Source of the DNA: an uncultured Clostridium sp.
GTDB lineage: Bacteria > Bacillota > Clostridia > Oscillospirales > Acutalibacteraceae
Assembly (NCBI GenBank): GCA_934717555.1
Contig: CAKUYY010000012.1
Location: forward strand, 1-30,011
Direction of reading: 5' to 3'
Length of the DNA: 30,011 nt
Below the pieces are notes generated by a model. It was given only the letters and a program-made list of their open reading frames with translations. It was not told the DNA's origin and ran no database searches. A program made the position numbers and the translations under genes. This document shows, piece by piece, positions 16,193 through 23,646 of this stretch (positions are counted from its first letter, which is position 1; each line of letters opens with the position of its first letter).

Positions 16193-16501
16193 ATGTATGC
16201 AGTAATTGAAACCGGCGGCAAGCAGTATAAAGTAGAAGCAGGCGATGTGATCTACGTAGAAAAGCTTGCGGCAGAAGATGATGCCACCGTAGAGTTTAAG
16301 GTTGTAGTGGTTGGAGGAGAAGACGGCCTGAAGGTTGGTACTCCTTATGTCGACGCAGCCAAGGTTACCGGTAAAGTGCTTAAGACCGGTAAAGGTAAGA
16401 AAATTACCGTCTTTACCTACAAGCCCAAGAAGGGTGAAAAGCGCAAGATGGGCCACAGACAGCCCTATACCAAGGTGCAGATTGAAGCGGTTAACGCTTA
16501 A
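16193..16501 (+). CDS. rplU: 50S ribosomal protein L21
   Basis: This 102-residue protein binds 23S rRNA. It starts with the typical MYAVIETGGKQYKVEAGD and ends with the basic KGEKRKMGHRQPYT segment. The open frame extends upstream to 16142 through the leader; ATG 16193 is the family start and has AGGTG upstream. Its stop overlaps the prp ATG by one base (TAATG), suggesting coupled translation. Confidence 0.97.
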   Translation: MYAVIETGGKQYKVEAGDVIYVEKLAAEDDATVEFKVVVVGGEDGLKVGTPYVDAAKVTGKVLKTGKGKKITVFTYKPKKGEKRKMGHRQPYTKVQIEAVNA

Positions 16502-16821
16502 TGATCTCGGTTGAGTTTTTTACCACCGAATCAGGCGAATTAATCGGTTTCCAGATCAGAGGACATGCGGGCGGCGTACAGGGACAGGATATTGTATGCG
16601 CAGCGGTATCCTCGGCGGCTTACATGACGGCAAATACGATCACAGAAATTCTTCACGTGGATGCCAGCGTGGCAGTGGCGGAAGAGGGAGAGATGTATTT
16701 GCGGATTCCCCGGCGGGATGTTGTCCAGTGCAGGGAAATGTTGGCCGGATTGAAATTGCATTTATTAGCGCTTGAAGAGCAGTACCCCAAAAATATTCAG
16801 GTAAATTATACGGAGGTGTAA
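16501..16821 (+). CDS. prp: Ribosomal-processing cysteine protease Prp
   Basis: This 106-residue protease removes the N-terminal extension of L27, a step found in Firmicutes and relatives. The catalytic pair is H22 (RGHAGG) and C33 (DIVCAAVSS). It sits between rplU and rpmA, the conserved location, with a one-base overlap with rplU and a short gap to rpmA. The substrate site is visible in the next gene (QLFA before HKKG). Confidence 0.95.
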   Translation: MISVEFFTTESGELIGFQIRGHAGGVQGQDIVCAAVSSAAYMTANTITEILHVDASVAVAEEGEMYLRIPRRDVVQCREMLAGLKLHLLALEEQYPKNIQVNYTEV

Positions 16822-16826
16822 AGATG

Positions 16827-17111
16827 ATGTTAAAGATCAACATTCAGTTGTTCGCGCATAAAAAGGGAATGGGTTCCACCAAGAACGGCCGTGATTCCGA
16901 GTCTAAACGTCTGGGCGTAAAGCGTGCCGACGGACAGTTTGTGCTGGCAGGAAATATCCTGGTAAAGCAGCGCGGCACCCATATTCATCCCGGTGAGAAT
17001 GTTGGACGCGGTTCCGACGATACCCTGTTTGCTCTGGTAGACGGCAAAGTGTGCTTTGAGCGTGTAGGCCGCGACCGTAAGCGTGTAAGCGTTTATTCCG
17101 TGGAACAATAA
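16827..17111 (+). CDS. rpmA: 50S ribosomal protein L27 with cleavable N-terminal extension
   Basis: L27 reaches the peptidyl-transferase centre with its N-terminus. This 94-residue precursor starts MLKINIQLFA followed by HKKGMGSTKNGRDS. Prp is known to cut after such an FA, leaving the mature HKKG-type end. A second ATG at 16824 shares the GGAGGTG site (16812-16818). I chose 16827 because family members start ML-; 16824 would add one Met. It is the last gene before a strong terminator. Confidence 0.96.
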   Translation: MLKINIQLFAHKKGMGSTKNGRDSESKRLGVKRADGQFVLAGNILVKQRGTHIHPGENVGRGSDDTLFALVDGKVCFERVGRDRKRVSVYSVEQ

Positions 17112-17135
17112 AACAGGTTACATCAGTTACATGAG

Positions 17136-17168
17136 AAAAGCCCGGGTCCGAGTGCCCCGGGCTTTTTT
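17136..17168 (+). terminator. Terminator of rplU-prp-rpmA
   Basis: An 11-bp GC-rich stem (AAAAGCCCGGG, 17136-17146, with 17156-17166), a 9-nt loop and TTTTTT at 17163-17168. Confidence 0.92.
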
Positions 17169-17193
17169 GTGCAACAAGGAATGAGAGCGGGGG

Positions 17194-17222
17194 TTGTAAG
17201 CGGTGGGGAACCCTGTTATAAT
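17194..17222 (+). promoter_or_regulatory. Sigma-A promoter of obg
   Basis: TTGTAA (17194-17199), 17 nt, TATAAT (17217-17222) with an upstream TG. It separates obg from the ribosomal operon. Confidence 0.75.
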
Positions 17223-17293
17223 AGAGGCCGGTTATCCCCTTGACCCTATCCATAAAAGGAATATTGCATGGAGAAAGGAAAGCAGGTGACATA

Positions 17294-18565
17294 ATGTTTG
17301 TAGATATCGTAAAAATTAAAATCAAAGCGGGAGACGGAGGCGATGGAGCAGTGGCGTTCCACCGGGAGAAATACGTGGCTTCCGGTGGACCGGACGGCGG
17401 TGACGGTGGCCGGGGCGGAAATATTTTGTTCCAGGCGGACGACCATTTGTCTACATTGGCTGATTTCCGTTATAAAAGAAAATATAATGCCCCCCGGGGA
17501 GAAAATGGCCGGGGAAACCGGTGCACCGGGAAAAATGCGCAGGATCTGGTGATCAAGGTTCCCCGTGGTACTCTAGTAAAAGACGCTGAGACCGGACGTA
17601 TTCTTGCGGATATTTCCGGTGACGAGCCTCAGATTGTGGCAAAAGGCGGACGGGGCGGATGGGGAAATATCCATTTCGCCACGCCTACCCGACAGACGCC
17701 GCGGTTTGCAAAACCGGGATTGCCAGGGGAAAGCATGGAAATACAGCTGGAACTCAAACTACTGGCTGATGTGGGATTGGTGGGTTATCCCAATGTGGGA
17801 AAATCTACTTTGGTTTCTGTTGTCAGCGAAGCCAAGCCGGTAATCGCCGATTACCATTTTACTACCATCACTCCAGTTTTAGGCGTGGTACGTATGGGGG
17901 AGAATTCCTCTTTTGTGATGGCGGATATTCCAGGGCTGATTGAAGGTGCCGGGGAAGGCGTGGGATTGGGCCATCAGTTCCTCCGCCATGTGGAGCGTTG
18001 CCGGCTGTTGGTCCATATTGTCGATGTTTCGGGCAGCGAAGGACGCGACCCCAAAGAGGATTTCGAGATTATCAACCGGGAATTGGAAAAATTCAACCCG
18101 GAACTGGCTAAACGGCCAATGCTGGTAGCGGGAAACAAATGTGACCTGGCGGAAGAGGAGCAGATAGAGGCATTTAGGGATTATGTGGAGGCCAAAGGAT
18201 ATGAGTTTTTCCCAATCATGGCGGCCATCCGCTACGATGTGGATCCCCTGCTCAAACGGATACAGGAGCTACTAAGTAAATTGCCTCCTATGATTCGCTA
18301 CGAACCGGAACCAGAGCCTGTTAAGCCAGTGGAAGAAGTGGGAAAACACGATGTGAAAATTACCGTGGAAGACGGCGTATACATGGTCGAAGGGGAATGG
18401 CTGCTGCAAATTATGAAGTCAGTCAATTTTGACGATTATGAATCGCTGCAATATTTCCAGCGGGTTTTGATTTCTTCCGGTGTGATCGACGCGTTGCGCG
18501 AGGAGGGAATCCAGGAAGGCGATACCGTCAGTATGTATGATTTGGAATTTGATTTTGTCAATTAA
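17294..18565 (+). CDS. obgE: Obg family GTPase
   Basis: This 423-residue GTPase acts in 50S ribosome assembly and, in spore formers, links to stress and sporulation. It has the Gly-rich Obg domain (about 1-158, AGDGGDGAVAFHREKYV), the G domain with P-loop GYPNVGKST (164-172), DIPGLIEGA (211-219) and NKCD (281-284), and a C-terminal OCT domain (about 345-423). ATG 17294 is the family start and has AGGTG upstream; the longer frame from 17240 is not used. It follows rplU-prp-rpmA as in many Firmicutes, but with its own promoter. Confidence 0.96.
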   Translation: MFVDIVKIKIKAGDGGDGAVAFHREKYVASGGPDGGDGGRGGNILFQADDHLSTLADFRYKRKYNAPRGENGRGNRCTGKNAQDLVIKVPRGTLVKDAETGRILADISGDEPQIVAKGGRGGWGNIHFATPTRQTPRFAKPGLPGESMEIQLELKLLADVGLVGYPNVGKSTLVSVVSEAKPVIADYHFTTITPVLGVVRMGENSSFVMADIPGLIEGAGEGVGLGHQFLRHVERCRLLVHIVDVSGSEGRDPKEDFEIINRELEKFNPELAKRPMLVAGNKCDLAEEEQIEAFRDYVEAKGYEFFPIMAAIRYDVDPLLKRIQELLSKLPPMIRYEPEPEPVKPVEEVGKHDVKITVEDGVYMVEGEWLLQIMKSVNFDDYESLQYFQRVLISSGVIDALREEGIQEGDTVSMYDLEFDFVN

Positions 18566-18591
18566 CAATAAGGAGAAAGTCTATTTTACAT

Positions 18592-18630
18592 CTGGCAGGG
18601 GGATTTTTGCTCCCTGCTGGATAAATTTTT
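18592..18630 (+). terminator. Terminator of obg
   Basis: An 11-bp stem with three G-T pairs (18592-18602/18610-18620) and a short ATTTTTG loop is followed by ATAAATTTTT. The T-run starts 5 nt after the stem. Confidence 0.65.
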
Positions 18631-18706
18631 GTAGAGAACTTTTTAGGGGATTTTTGTTCTGCGAAATGATTCAGAAAAGAAGAAAAACGAGTAGGGGATG
18701 ATATAA

Positions 18707-19102
18707 CTGGAAAGACTATGGAATGAACCGTGTGATCCGGGTTCTTTGAGCCCTCTGACCCTGGCGTTTATTGGGGACGGCGTATATGACCTTTTTGTGA
18801 GGGAACAGCTCATCTGCCGTGGAAATTGCCCGGTGGGTACCCTTCATAAAACGGCGGTGAAAAACGTATGCTGCCAGGCACAGGCGGAAGCGATACAGGA
18901 ACTCCTGCCAATGTTGACACAGGAGGAACAGGCGGTTTATAAGCGGGGGAGAAATGCCCACACCTCGCGTACCCCAAAAAACGCTACCTCAGCGGATTAT
19001 CATGCGGCAACAGGGCTAGAAGCCTTGTTCGGTTATTTATATTTAAAGGGAGATCTGCTGCGTCTGAGAGAATTGTTTCAGAAGATACAGCAAATAAAGT
19101 AG
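18707..19102 (+). CDS. mrnC: Mini-ribonuclease III, likely CTG start
   Basis: This RNase III-like enzyme matures 23S rRNA in Gram-positives and lacks a double-strand RNA-binding domain. The catalytic helix LTLAFIGDGVYDLFVREQL carries the key Asp, and SRTPKNATSADYHAATGLEALFGYLYL is the second conserved block. The frame opens at 18707 right after a TAA and contains no ATG or GTG in the proper region. CTG 18707 has AGGGG (18693-18697) 9 nt upstream and gives 131 residues, including an LERLWNEP helix expected in the family. The only alternative, TTG 18746, has no ribosome site and cuts the protein to 118. Function is sure, the start is inference. Confidence 0.88.
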   Translation: MERLWNEPCDPGSLSPLTLAFIGDGVYDLFVREQLICRGNCPVGTLHKTAVKNVCCQAQAEAIQELLPMLTQEEQAVYKRGRNAHTSRTPKNATSADYHAATGLEALFGYLYLKGDLLRLRELFQKIQQIK

Positions 19103-19184
19103 AGAAAGTTTCCGACTTTTCAATATGGATTTTTAGGGAGGAAAAAAGCCGGAGAACGTTTCAGTGAGAAAGAGGCGGTTTGGA

Positions 19185-20114
19185 ATGGCTATGAGCAAAC
19201 GCGCAAAACAGGTAAAGGATCTTTTGCTGGATGGTGTGTTTTTTCTCATAGGAAGCGTGTTGTTTGCAATTTCCGTCAATGTGTTTACAGCGCCCAATGA
19301 TATTGCTCCCGGAGGTTTAACTGGTGCGGCGACACTGGTGAATTATCTTTGGGGCACCCCCATTGGTGTTGGGATTATTGTAATGAATATCCCAATTTTC
19401 CTGTGGGGAGTACTGGAAGTGGGATTCCGGTTTATCTTAAAAACCGCTGTGGCGACTGTGGTTTCTTCTCTGGCGATTGATTTAACCGTCCCCTATATGC
19501 AGCCCTACCAGGGTGATATGATGTTATCTGCCTTATTCGGCGGTTTACTGGCGGGGCTTGGGCTTGGCCTGATTTTTATGAGAGGGGGCACTACGGGAGG
19601 TACCGATCTGATCGCCAACCTGATCGGGCGCCATCTGCGTCATATCTCTTTGGGAAAGCTCATCTTGGCGGTTGATTTGGTAATCGTGGTGATTTCCGCA
19701 TTTGTTTATAAAAATCTGGAAAGTCCGTTGTATGCGGTGATCGTGATTTTTATTACCAGCAAAGTAGTGGACGCAGTATTGTATGGTACAGACAGTGGAA
19801 CCGGGAAAATGATGTTTATTATTTCCCCGAAAAACCCGGAAATTTCCCAGGAAATACTAAGTCAGATGGGGCGCGGCGTGACAGCTCTGAAATCCAGAGG
19901 AGGTTTTAGTGGGATCGAAGGGGAGGTCCTTCTGTGTGCTGTGCGCCGTCAAGAAGTTTATAAAACCCGCGATATTGTTTATTCTATGGATCCCAATGCT
20001 TTTATCATTGTGGGTGATGCAGGGGAAATTACGGGGGAAGGATTCCGGGAGATCAAACAACATCAGAAAAAATTCCGGATAGGAAAAAAGAAAAGGCAGG
20101 ATATAAATGTCTGA
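19185..20114 (+). CDS. YitT family membrane protein with DUF2179 domain
   Basis: An integral membrane protein of 309 residues with about five helices in the first 210, including VFTAPNDIAPGGLTGAATLV and a Gly-rich GGTTGGTDLIANLIG segment, both typical of YitT-type proteins. A cytoplasmic DUF2179 domain (about 215-290, GRGVTALKSRGGFSG) follows, and a basic tail. Transport or signalling function has been proposed for the family but none is established. ATG 19185 follows AGAGGCGG; GTG 19164 after GGAGAA would add seven residues. It follows mrnC by about 80 nt and may share its transcript. Confidence 0.88.
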   Translation: MAMSKRAKQVKDLLLDGVFFLIGSVLFAISVNVFTAPNDIAPGGLTGAATLVNYLWGTPIGVGIIVMNIPIFLWGVLEVGFRFILKTAVATVVSSLAIDLTVPYMQPYQGDMMLSALFGGLLAGLGLGLIFMRGGTTGGTDLIANLIGRHLRHISLGKLILAVDLVIVVISAFVYKNLESPLYAVIVIFITSKVVDAVLYGTDSGTGKMMFIISPKNPEISQEILSQMGRGVTALKSRGGFSGIEGEVLLCAVRRQEVYKTRDIVYSMDPNAFIIVGDAGEITGEGFREIKQHQKKFRIGKKKRQDINV

Positions 20115-20181
20115 CAACTGAAACTGGAGGTATAGGGCTTTATCTATACAATTCATAAATATTGTAGCGAAATATTATGTA

Positions 20182-20222
20182 AAAAACATACCATCCCCAC
20201 ATAGATGGGATGGTATGTTTTT
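20182..20222. terminator. Bidirectional terminator between yitT-like and Asn-rich genes
   Basis: A 16-bp perfect stem (20182-20197/20207-20222) is flanked by A and T tracts so that either direction yields a U-run. It sits between two convergent genes. Confidence 0.88.
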
Positions 20223-20241
20223 ATATCATGGCGACGTATAA

Positions 20242-20406
20242 TTAGAAATCGTTTTCGTGGCAGTTGCTATTCTGGGAAAAACTCTGCTGTTTGTCTACCG
20301 CGTTGGAACGATTCTTCTTATTCTGGGCGTTGTTAGCTTTCTGGTTGTTGCTAGAATTGCTCTGGTTGCTGTACTGGTTGTTTCTCTTGCTGTTTTGCTT
20401 ATCCAT
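20242..20406 (-). CDS. 54-aa Asn/Gln-rich protein, candidate small spore protein
   Basis: The minus-strand ATG at 20406 has a perfect AGGAGG (20415-20420) 8 nt upstream and opens 54 codons ending TAA at 20242-20244. The product (MDKQNSKRNNQYSNQS... with C49 near the end) has 15 Asn, 8 Gln, 9 Ser and 6 Lys and almost no hydrophobic residues, so it is unfolded and hydrophilic. This composition recalls gamma-type small acid-soluble spore proteins, though there is no repeat or germination-protease site that I recognise. A sigma-G-like promoter upstream (20499-20528) supports forespore expression. The opposite-strand frame over the same region is its shadow. Confidence 0.65.
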   Translation of the reverse strand: MDKQNSKRNNQYSNQSNSSNNQKANNAQNKKNRSNAVDKQQSFSQNSNCHENDF

Positions 20407-20498
20407 AAAAGTTGCCTCCTATTTGTAGTGTTTTCACTTCATCGGGAAAATTTCGATTTTTTGTCTTGAGCAAAAGGACCGCTTTCGCTGTCCGAAAC

Positions 20499-20528
20499 TA
20501 GTATGTGATCCGGATGCTTTTTTTATTC
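20499..20528 (-). promoter_or_regulatory. Sigma-G-like promoter for the Asn-rich gene
   Basis: On the minus strand, GAATA (20524-20528), an 18-nt spacer and CATACTA (20499-20505) match the sigma-G consensus of spore-forming Firmicutes. The leader would be about 85-90 nt, long for a spore-protein gene, and contains a GGAC/GTCC hairpin. Chance occurrence in AT-rich DNA is possible. Confidence 0.45.
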
Positions 20529-20547
20529 CGGTGGAAAGGAGAAAAAC

Positions 20548-21906
20548 ATGATAGAATTGCCTCATGAATTTTTACAGAGAATGCAAAAAATGCTTTCCAA
20601 TGAATATGAAATTTTTTTGGAAGAATATAACAAACCAGCAAAGCGGGCCATTCGGGTTAACCGTTTGAAGGCAGATCCTCAGTGGTTAGGCAGTATCCTT
20701 CCTTATACCCTTGAAAAGTCACCTTTTTGTGAGGACAGTTACCTGCTTCCTGATGAAGCCAAAGGGATAGGAAAACATCCGCTTCATCACGCCGGCGCTT
20801 ACTATGTGCAGGAACCTTCTGCCGCCAGCGCGGTGACAATCCTGGATCCGCAACCGGGAGAAAGGGTACTGGATCTCTGTGCTGCTCCAGGAGGAAAATC
20901 TACGCAGATTGCTTCCGCCTTACAGGGGGAAGGACTTCTCTGGTCCAATGAAATTGTGAAAAACCGAGCGCGTGTGCTGTTATCCAATATGGAACGCATG
21001 GGGGTAAGGAATGGCGTGATTTCCTCCTGCCATCCGGATAAGCTTTGTACATCGTTGGCGGGCTTTTTTGATAAAGTACTGGTGGATGCCCCCTGTTCTG
21101 GAGAAGGCATGTTTCATAAAGACCCCAAGGCAGTGGAGGAATGGAGTCCCGCCCATACTCAGGCGTGTGCACAGAGGCAGCTGTCTATTCTATTGTCGGC
21201 TTCCCAGGCAGTGCGGGAAGGGGGCGTAGTGGTCTATTCTACGTGCACCTTTGCGCCGGAGGAGAACGAAGGGGTTGTCGCAGATTTCTTGGAACAACAG
21301 CCTGGGTTTATACTGGAGGAGACAGGGGTGGTTTTTGGCCGTCCAGCAGATCCCCGATATGGAAAAGGCAGGGAAGAGATCAGCAGGGCAAGAAGAATTT
21401 ATCCCATGGATGGAGGAGAAGGGCATTTTATTGCCAAACTGCGCCGTGTGGAATCTAACCCCGCATTCCCGTCCCTTTTGGAGAAATCCAAACAGAAGAG
21501 GGATACCCAGCTTTGGGAGCTGTGGGATACTATGTGTTATGGAAAACCCTATGGAATTCCTCTGCGCCTGCAAAACACAGCGGTTTTACTGCCGTATGGA
21601 CTGCCGGACCTGTCCGGACTGGGAGTACTGCGTGCCGGCGTACAAATAGGGGAGATCAAAAAATCCAGGATAGAGCCGGCCCATGCCCTTTTCTTAGCTG
21701 CGAAACCGGAGGAATTAAAGCAGGTCTATGATTTTTCTTTGGAGGATCCCAGGATAGCGGCGTTCTTGAGAGGGGAAGAAATCGAAATAGAAGAAAATTA
21801 TGCTGGTTATACTGGCGTAGCGGTGGAAGGGATAACGGTCGGGTTTGGGAAAGCTTCCGGCGGACGGTTGAAAAACCGTTATCCAAAAGGTCTCCGTAAC
21901 CTGTAA
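20548..21906 (+). CDS. RsmF/RsmB-like rRNA cytosine-C5 methyltransferase
   Basis: It likely methylates cytosine at C5 in 16S rRNA (RsmF type, NOL1/NOP2/Sun family). The 452-residue protein has the AdoMet-binding LDLCAAPGGKSTQIA (about 108-122), the catalytic VDAPCSGEGMFHKDP and the second Cys motif YSTCTFAPEENE, and a C-terminal PUA-like RNA-binding region (about 375-450). The ATG follows AAAGGAG. No partner genes are adjacent. The next feature is the T-box leader, about 34 nt after the stop. Confidence 0.93.
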   Translation: MIELPHEFLQRMQKMLSNEYEIFLEEYNKPAKRAIRVNRLKADPQWLGSILPYTLEKSPFCEDSYLLPDEAKGIGKHPLHHAGAYYVQEPSAASAVTILDPQPGERVLDLCAAPGGKSTQIASALQGEGLLWSNEIVKNRARVLLSNMERMGVRNGVISSCHPDKLCTSLAGFFDKVLVDAPCSGEGMFHKDPKAVEEWSPAHTQACAQRQLSILLSASQAVREGGVVVYSTCTFAPEENEGVVADFLEQQPGFILEETGVVFGRPADPRYGKGREEISRARRIYPMDGGEGHFIAKLRRVESNPAFPSLLEKSKQKRDTQLWELWDTMCYGKPYGIPLRLQNTAVLLPYGLPDLSGLGVLRAGVQIGEIKKSRIEPAHALFLAAKPEELKQVYDFSLEDPRIAAFLRGEEIEIEENYAGYTGVAVEGITVGFGKASGGRLKNRYPKGLRNL

Positions 21907-21939
21907 ACCCTCAAATTTTTCTTTTATGGCTCTTGCCTA

Positions 21940-21968
21940 TTGACAAGGAAAAACCATAGCGGTATACT
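21940..21968 (+). promoter_or_regulatory. Sigma-A promoter of the T-box/ilvE transcript
   Basis: TTGACA (21940-21945), 17 nt, TATACT (21963-21968). Confidence 0.85.
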
Positions 21969-21974
21969 TACTAA

Positions 21975-22288
21975 AAAGTAGATAAAACAAATGGCAATGA
22001 TAGGGAAAAGTACCTGTTTTTCCTTGCGCAGAGACAAGATGGTTGGTGTAAATCTTGAAAGGGAAGCCAGCGTGTAGACGGCAGAGAAATCTGTGGAAAG
22101 TAGCCCTGGAGCTTTGAACCCAAAGGGACACATTCCTTAGTAGGCTTCAACGGAGTTTTCCCCGTTATCGGAAAATCAGTATCGGCAGGCTAGCCTGTAC
22201 TGGGTCGAGTGCCCGAAAGGGAATTTAGGTGGTACCGCGGTAGTTTCCGTCCTAAGCAAAAGAGAATTGCTTAGGGCGGTTTTTGTTT
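21975..22288 (+). promoter_or_regulatory. T-box leader controlling ilvE, probable valine specifier
   Basis: The leader has Stem I base AGGG (22002-22005) pairing CCCT (22104-22107), a specifier loop with AAAAGTA on the 5' side (22006-22012) and AAAGTAG on the 3' side (22097-22103), the AGAGA-type motif near 22030, and the T-box sequence AATTTAGGTGGTACCGCGG (22222-22240). The codon in the specifier loop reads GTA (22100-22102), followed by a purine, so valine. The TGGT bulge (22230-22233) pairs with a tRNA ending ACCA. Uncharged tRNA-Val would stabilise the antiterminator and let transcription enter ilvE. The T-box is certain, the specifier is likely. Confidence 0.9.
22247..22288 (+). terminator. 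T-box terminator
   Basis: A 13-bp stem (22247-22259/22267-22279) is followed by TTTTTGTTTT. It lies directly after the T-box sequence, with which it competes. Confidence 0.92.
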
Positions 22289-22379
22289 TATCTTACTTTT
22301 GCGGCGGATCCAAAGGACATCAATAAGTGGGAATGAAAAGATTTTTCTTTTCAAAAAGAGAGGGAATACATCTTTGGCC

Positions 22380-22408
22380 TTGTCAGATGTCCTAAGGGGT
22401 GCTATACT
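22380..22408 (+). promoter_or_regulatory. Second promoter of ilvE downstream of the T-box
   Basis: TTGTCA (22380-22385), 17 nt, TATACT (22403-22408), 42 nt before the ilvE ATG. GGACATC (22315-22321) and GATGTCC (22386-22392) form an inverted repeat whose right arm lies in the spacer. This promoter would bypass the T-box. Confidence 0.6.
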
Positions 22409-22450
22409 TCTAAATAGAAGAATTCAGTTTCATGGAAGGAAGGATTTTCG

Positions 22451-23521
22451 ATGCAGGAAATCAGAGTAGAACGGACTCAACATCCAAAACAAAAGCCCAC
22501 AGATGAAAGCAAGCTGGGATTTGGTACAATTTTTACCGATCATATGTTTATGATGGACTATGATGAAGGAGAAGGCTGGCATGATCCCCGTATCGTACCT
22601 TACGGACCCATTGCCTTAGATCCGGCCGCTATGTGCTTACATTATGGCCAGGAAGTTTTTGAAGGAATGAAAGCCTATAAAAGCGCAGAAGGCAAGGTAT
22701 TGTTATTCCGTCCAGAAAAAAATATGGCCCGTTTAAATGTTTCCAATGAGCGGCTTTGCATTCCGTTGATTGACGAAGCGTTTTGTGTAGAAGCGATTAA
22801 AAAATTGGTATCCATAGAAAAGGACTGGATTCCCAGCGCGGAAGGGACTTCTTTGTATCTGCGTCCCTTTATTTTTGCGGTGGATCCTCATATCGGCGTA
22901 CACCCGGCTCACCATTTGATCTTTATGGTTATCTGCTCTCCAGTAGGCGCTTATTATCCGGAAGGGTTGAACCCGGTAAAAATTTATGTAGAACAGAACT
23001 ATGTCCGCGCTGTGCGGGGCGGTATGGGCTTTACCAAAACGGCGGGGAACTATGCGGCTTCTTTGAAGGCGCAGGATGAAGCCGAAAAACAGCATTATAC
23101 CCAAGTCCTGTGGTTAGATGGCGTAGAGCGTAAATATATCGAAGAAGTGGGAACCATGAATGTGTTCTTTGTCATCGATGATGAAATTGTTACGCCCGCC
23201 CTACAGGGATCTATCTTATCTGGTATCACTCGGATGTCCTCCATTGAGCTGCTCCGTTCCTGGGGATATAAGGTTAGCGAACGCAAGTTGTCTATCCAAG
23301 AGGTGGCGGATGCCGCTGCCCAAGGTCGTTTGAAAGAGGCCTTCGGTACCGGTACCGCAGCGGTGATTTCTCCCATTGGACAGTTGAAATGGGGAGAAGA
23401 TGTTATGTCCATCAATAATGGGGAAATTGGCCCCATCTCCCAGAAATTGTATGATAACCTGACAGGTATCCAGTGGGGAAAACTCCCGGATACGATGGGT
23501 TGGACAGTGGTGGTTGAATAA
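22451..23521 (+). CDS. ilvE: Branched-chain amino acid aminotransferase
   Basis: This PLP enzyme makes valine, leucine and isoleucine from their keto acids with glutamate as donor. It is 356 residues, with the class IV fold. K196 in GGMGFTKTAGNYAAS is the PLP lysine. HYGQEVFEGMKAY, EEVGTMNVFFV and GTGTAAVISPIG are BCAT signatures. The ATG follows AAGGAAGG. It is monogenic, under the T-box and possibly a second promoter. Glutamate linkage ties it functionally to nitrogen assimilation by glnN. Confidence 0.96.
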   Translation: MQEIRVERTQHPKQKPTDESKLGFGTIFTDHMFMMDYDEGEGWHDPRIVPYGPIALDPAAMCLHYGQEVFEGMKAYKSAEGKVLLFRPEKNMARLNVSNERLCIPLIDEAFCVEAIKKLVSIEKDWIPSAEGTSLYLRPFIFAVDPHIGVHPAHHLIFMVICSPVGAYYPEGLNPVKIYVEQNYVRAVRGGMGFTKTAGNYAASLKAQDEAEKQHYTQVLWLDGVERKYIEEVGTMNVFFVIDDEIVTPALQGSILSGITRMSSIELLRSWGYKVSERKLSIQEVADAAAQGRLKEAFGTGTAAVISPIGQLKWGEDVMSINNGEIGPISQKLYDNLTGIQWGKLPDTMGWTVVVE

Positions 23522-23535
23522 ACAATATAGAGGAT

Positions 23536-23593
23536 AAAGAAGCCCACAGAATGGTTTTGCCAAAGTTTTTGGCGGCCTTCTGTGGGCTTCTTT
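23536..23593. terminator. Terminator between ilvE and the TetR gene
   Basis: A 16-bp stem AAAGAAGCCCACAGAA (23536-23551) with 23578-23593, topped by an inner GCCAAA/TTTGGC hairpin. It sits between convergent genes and may work in both directions, though the T-runs are short. Confidence 0.75.
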
Positions 23594-23646
23594 GTTATAT
23601 CAATCAAATGATGCGGTACGCGAGGAAATCGCTGATTTTTTGCAGG

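Noticed and set aside
18746..19102. TTG start for mini-RNase III
   Set aside because: No ribosome site and it removes conserved N-terminal residues; CTG 18707 explains more.
20257..20469. 70-codon hydrophobic plus-strand frame
   Set aside because: It is the antisense of the Asn-rich gene: antisense of AAC/CAG codons gives Val/Leu codons. No ribosome site of its own.
22089..22091. ATC (Ile) as T-box specifier
   Set aside because: It lies outside the internal loop defined by AGGG/CCCT and the AGTA strand; GTA 22100-22102 fits the canonical place.
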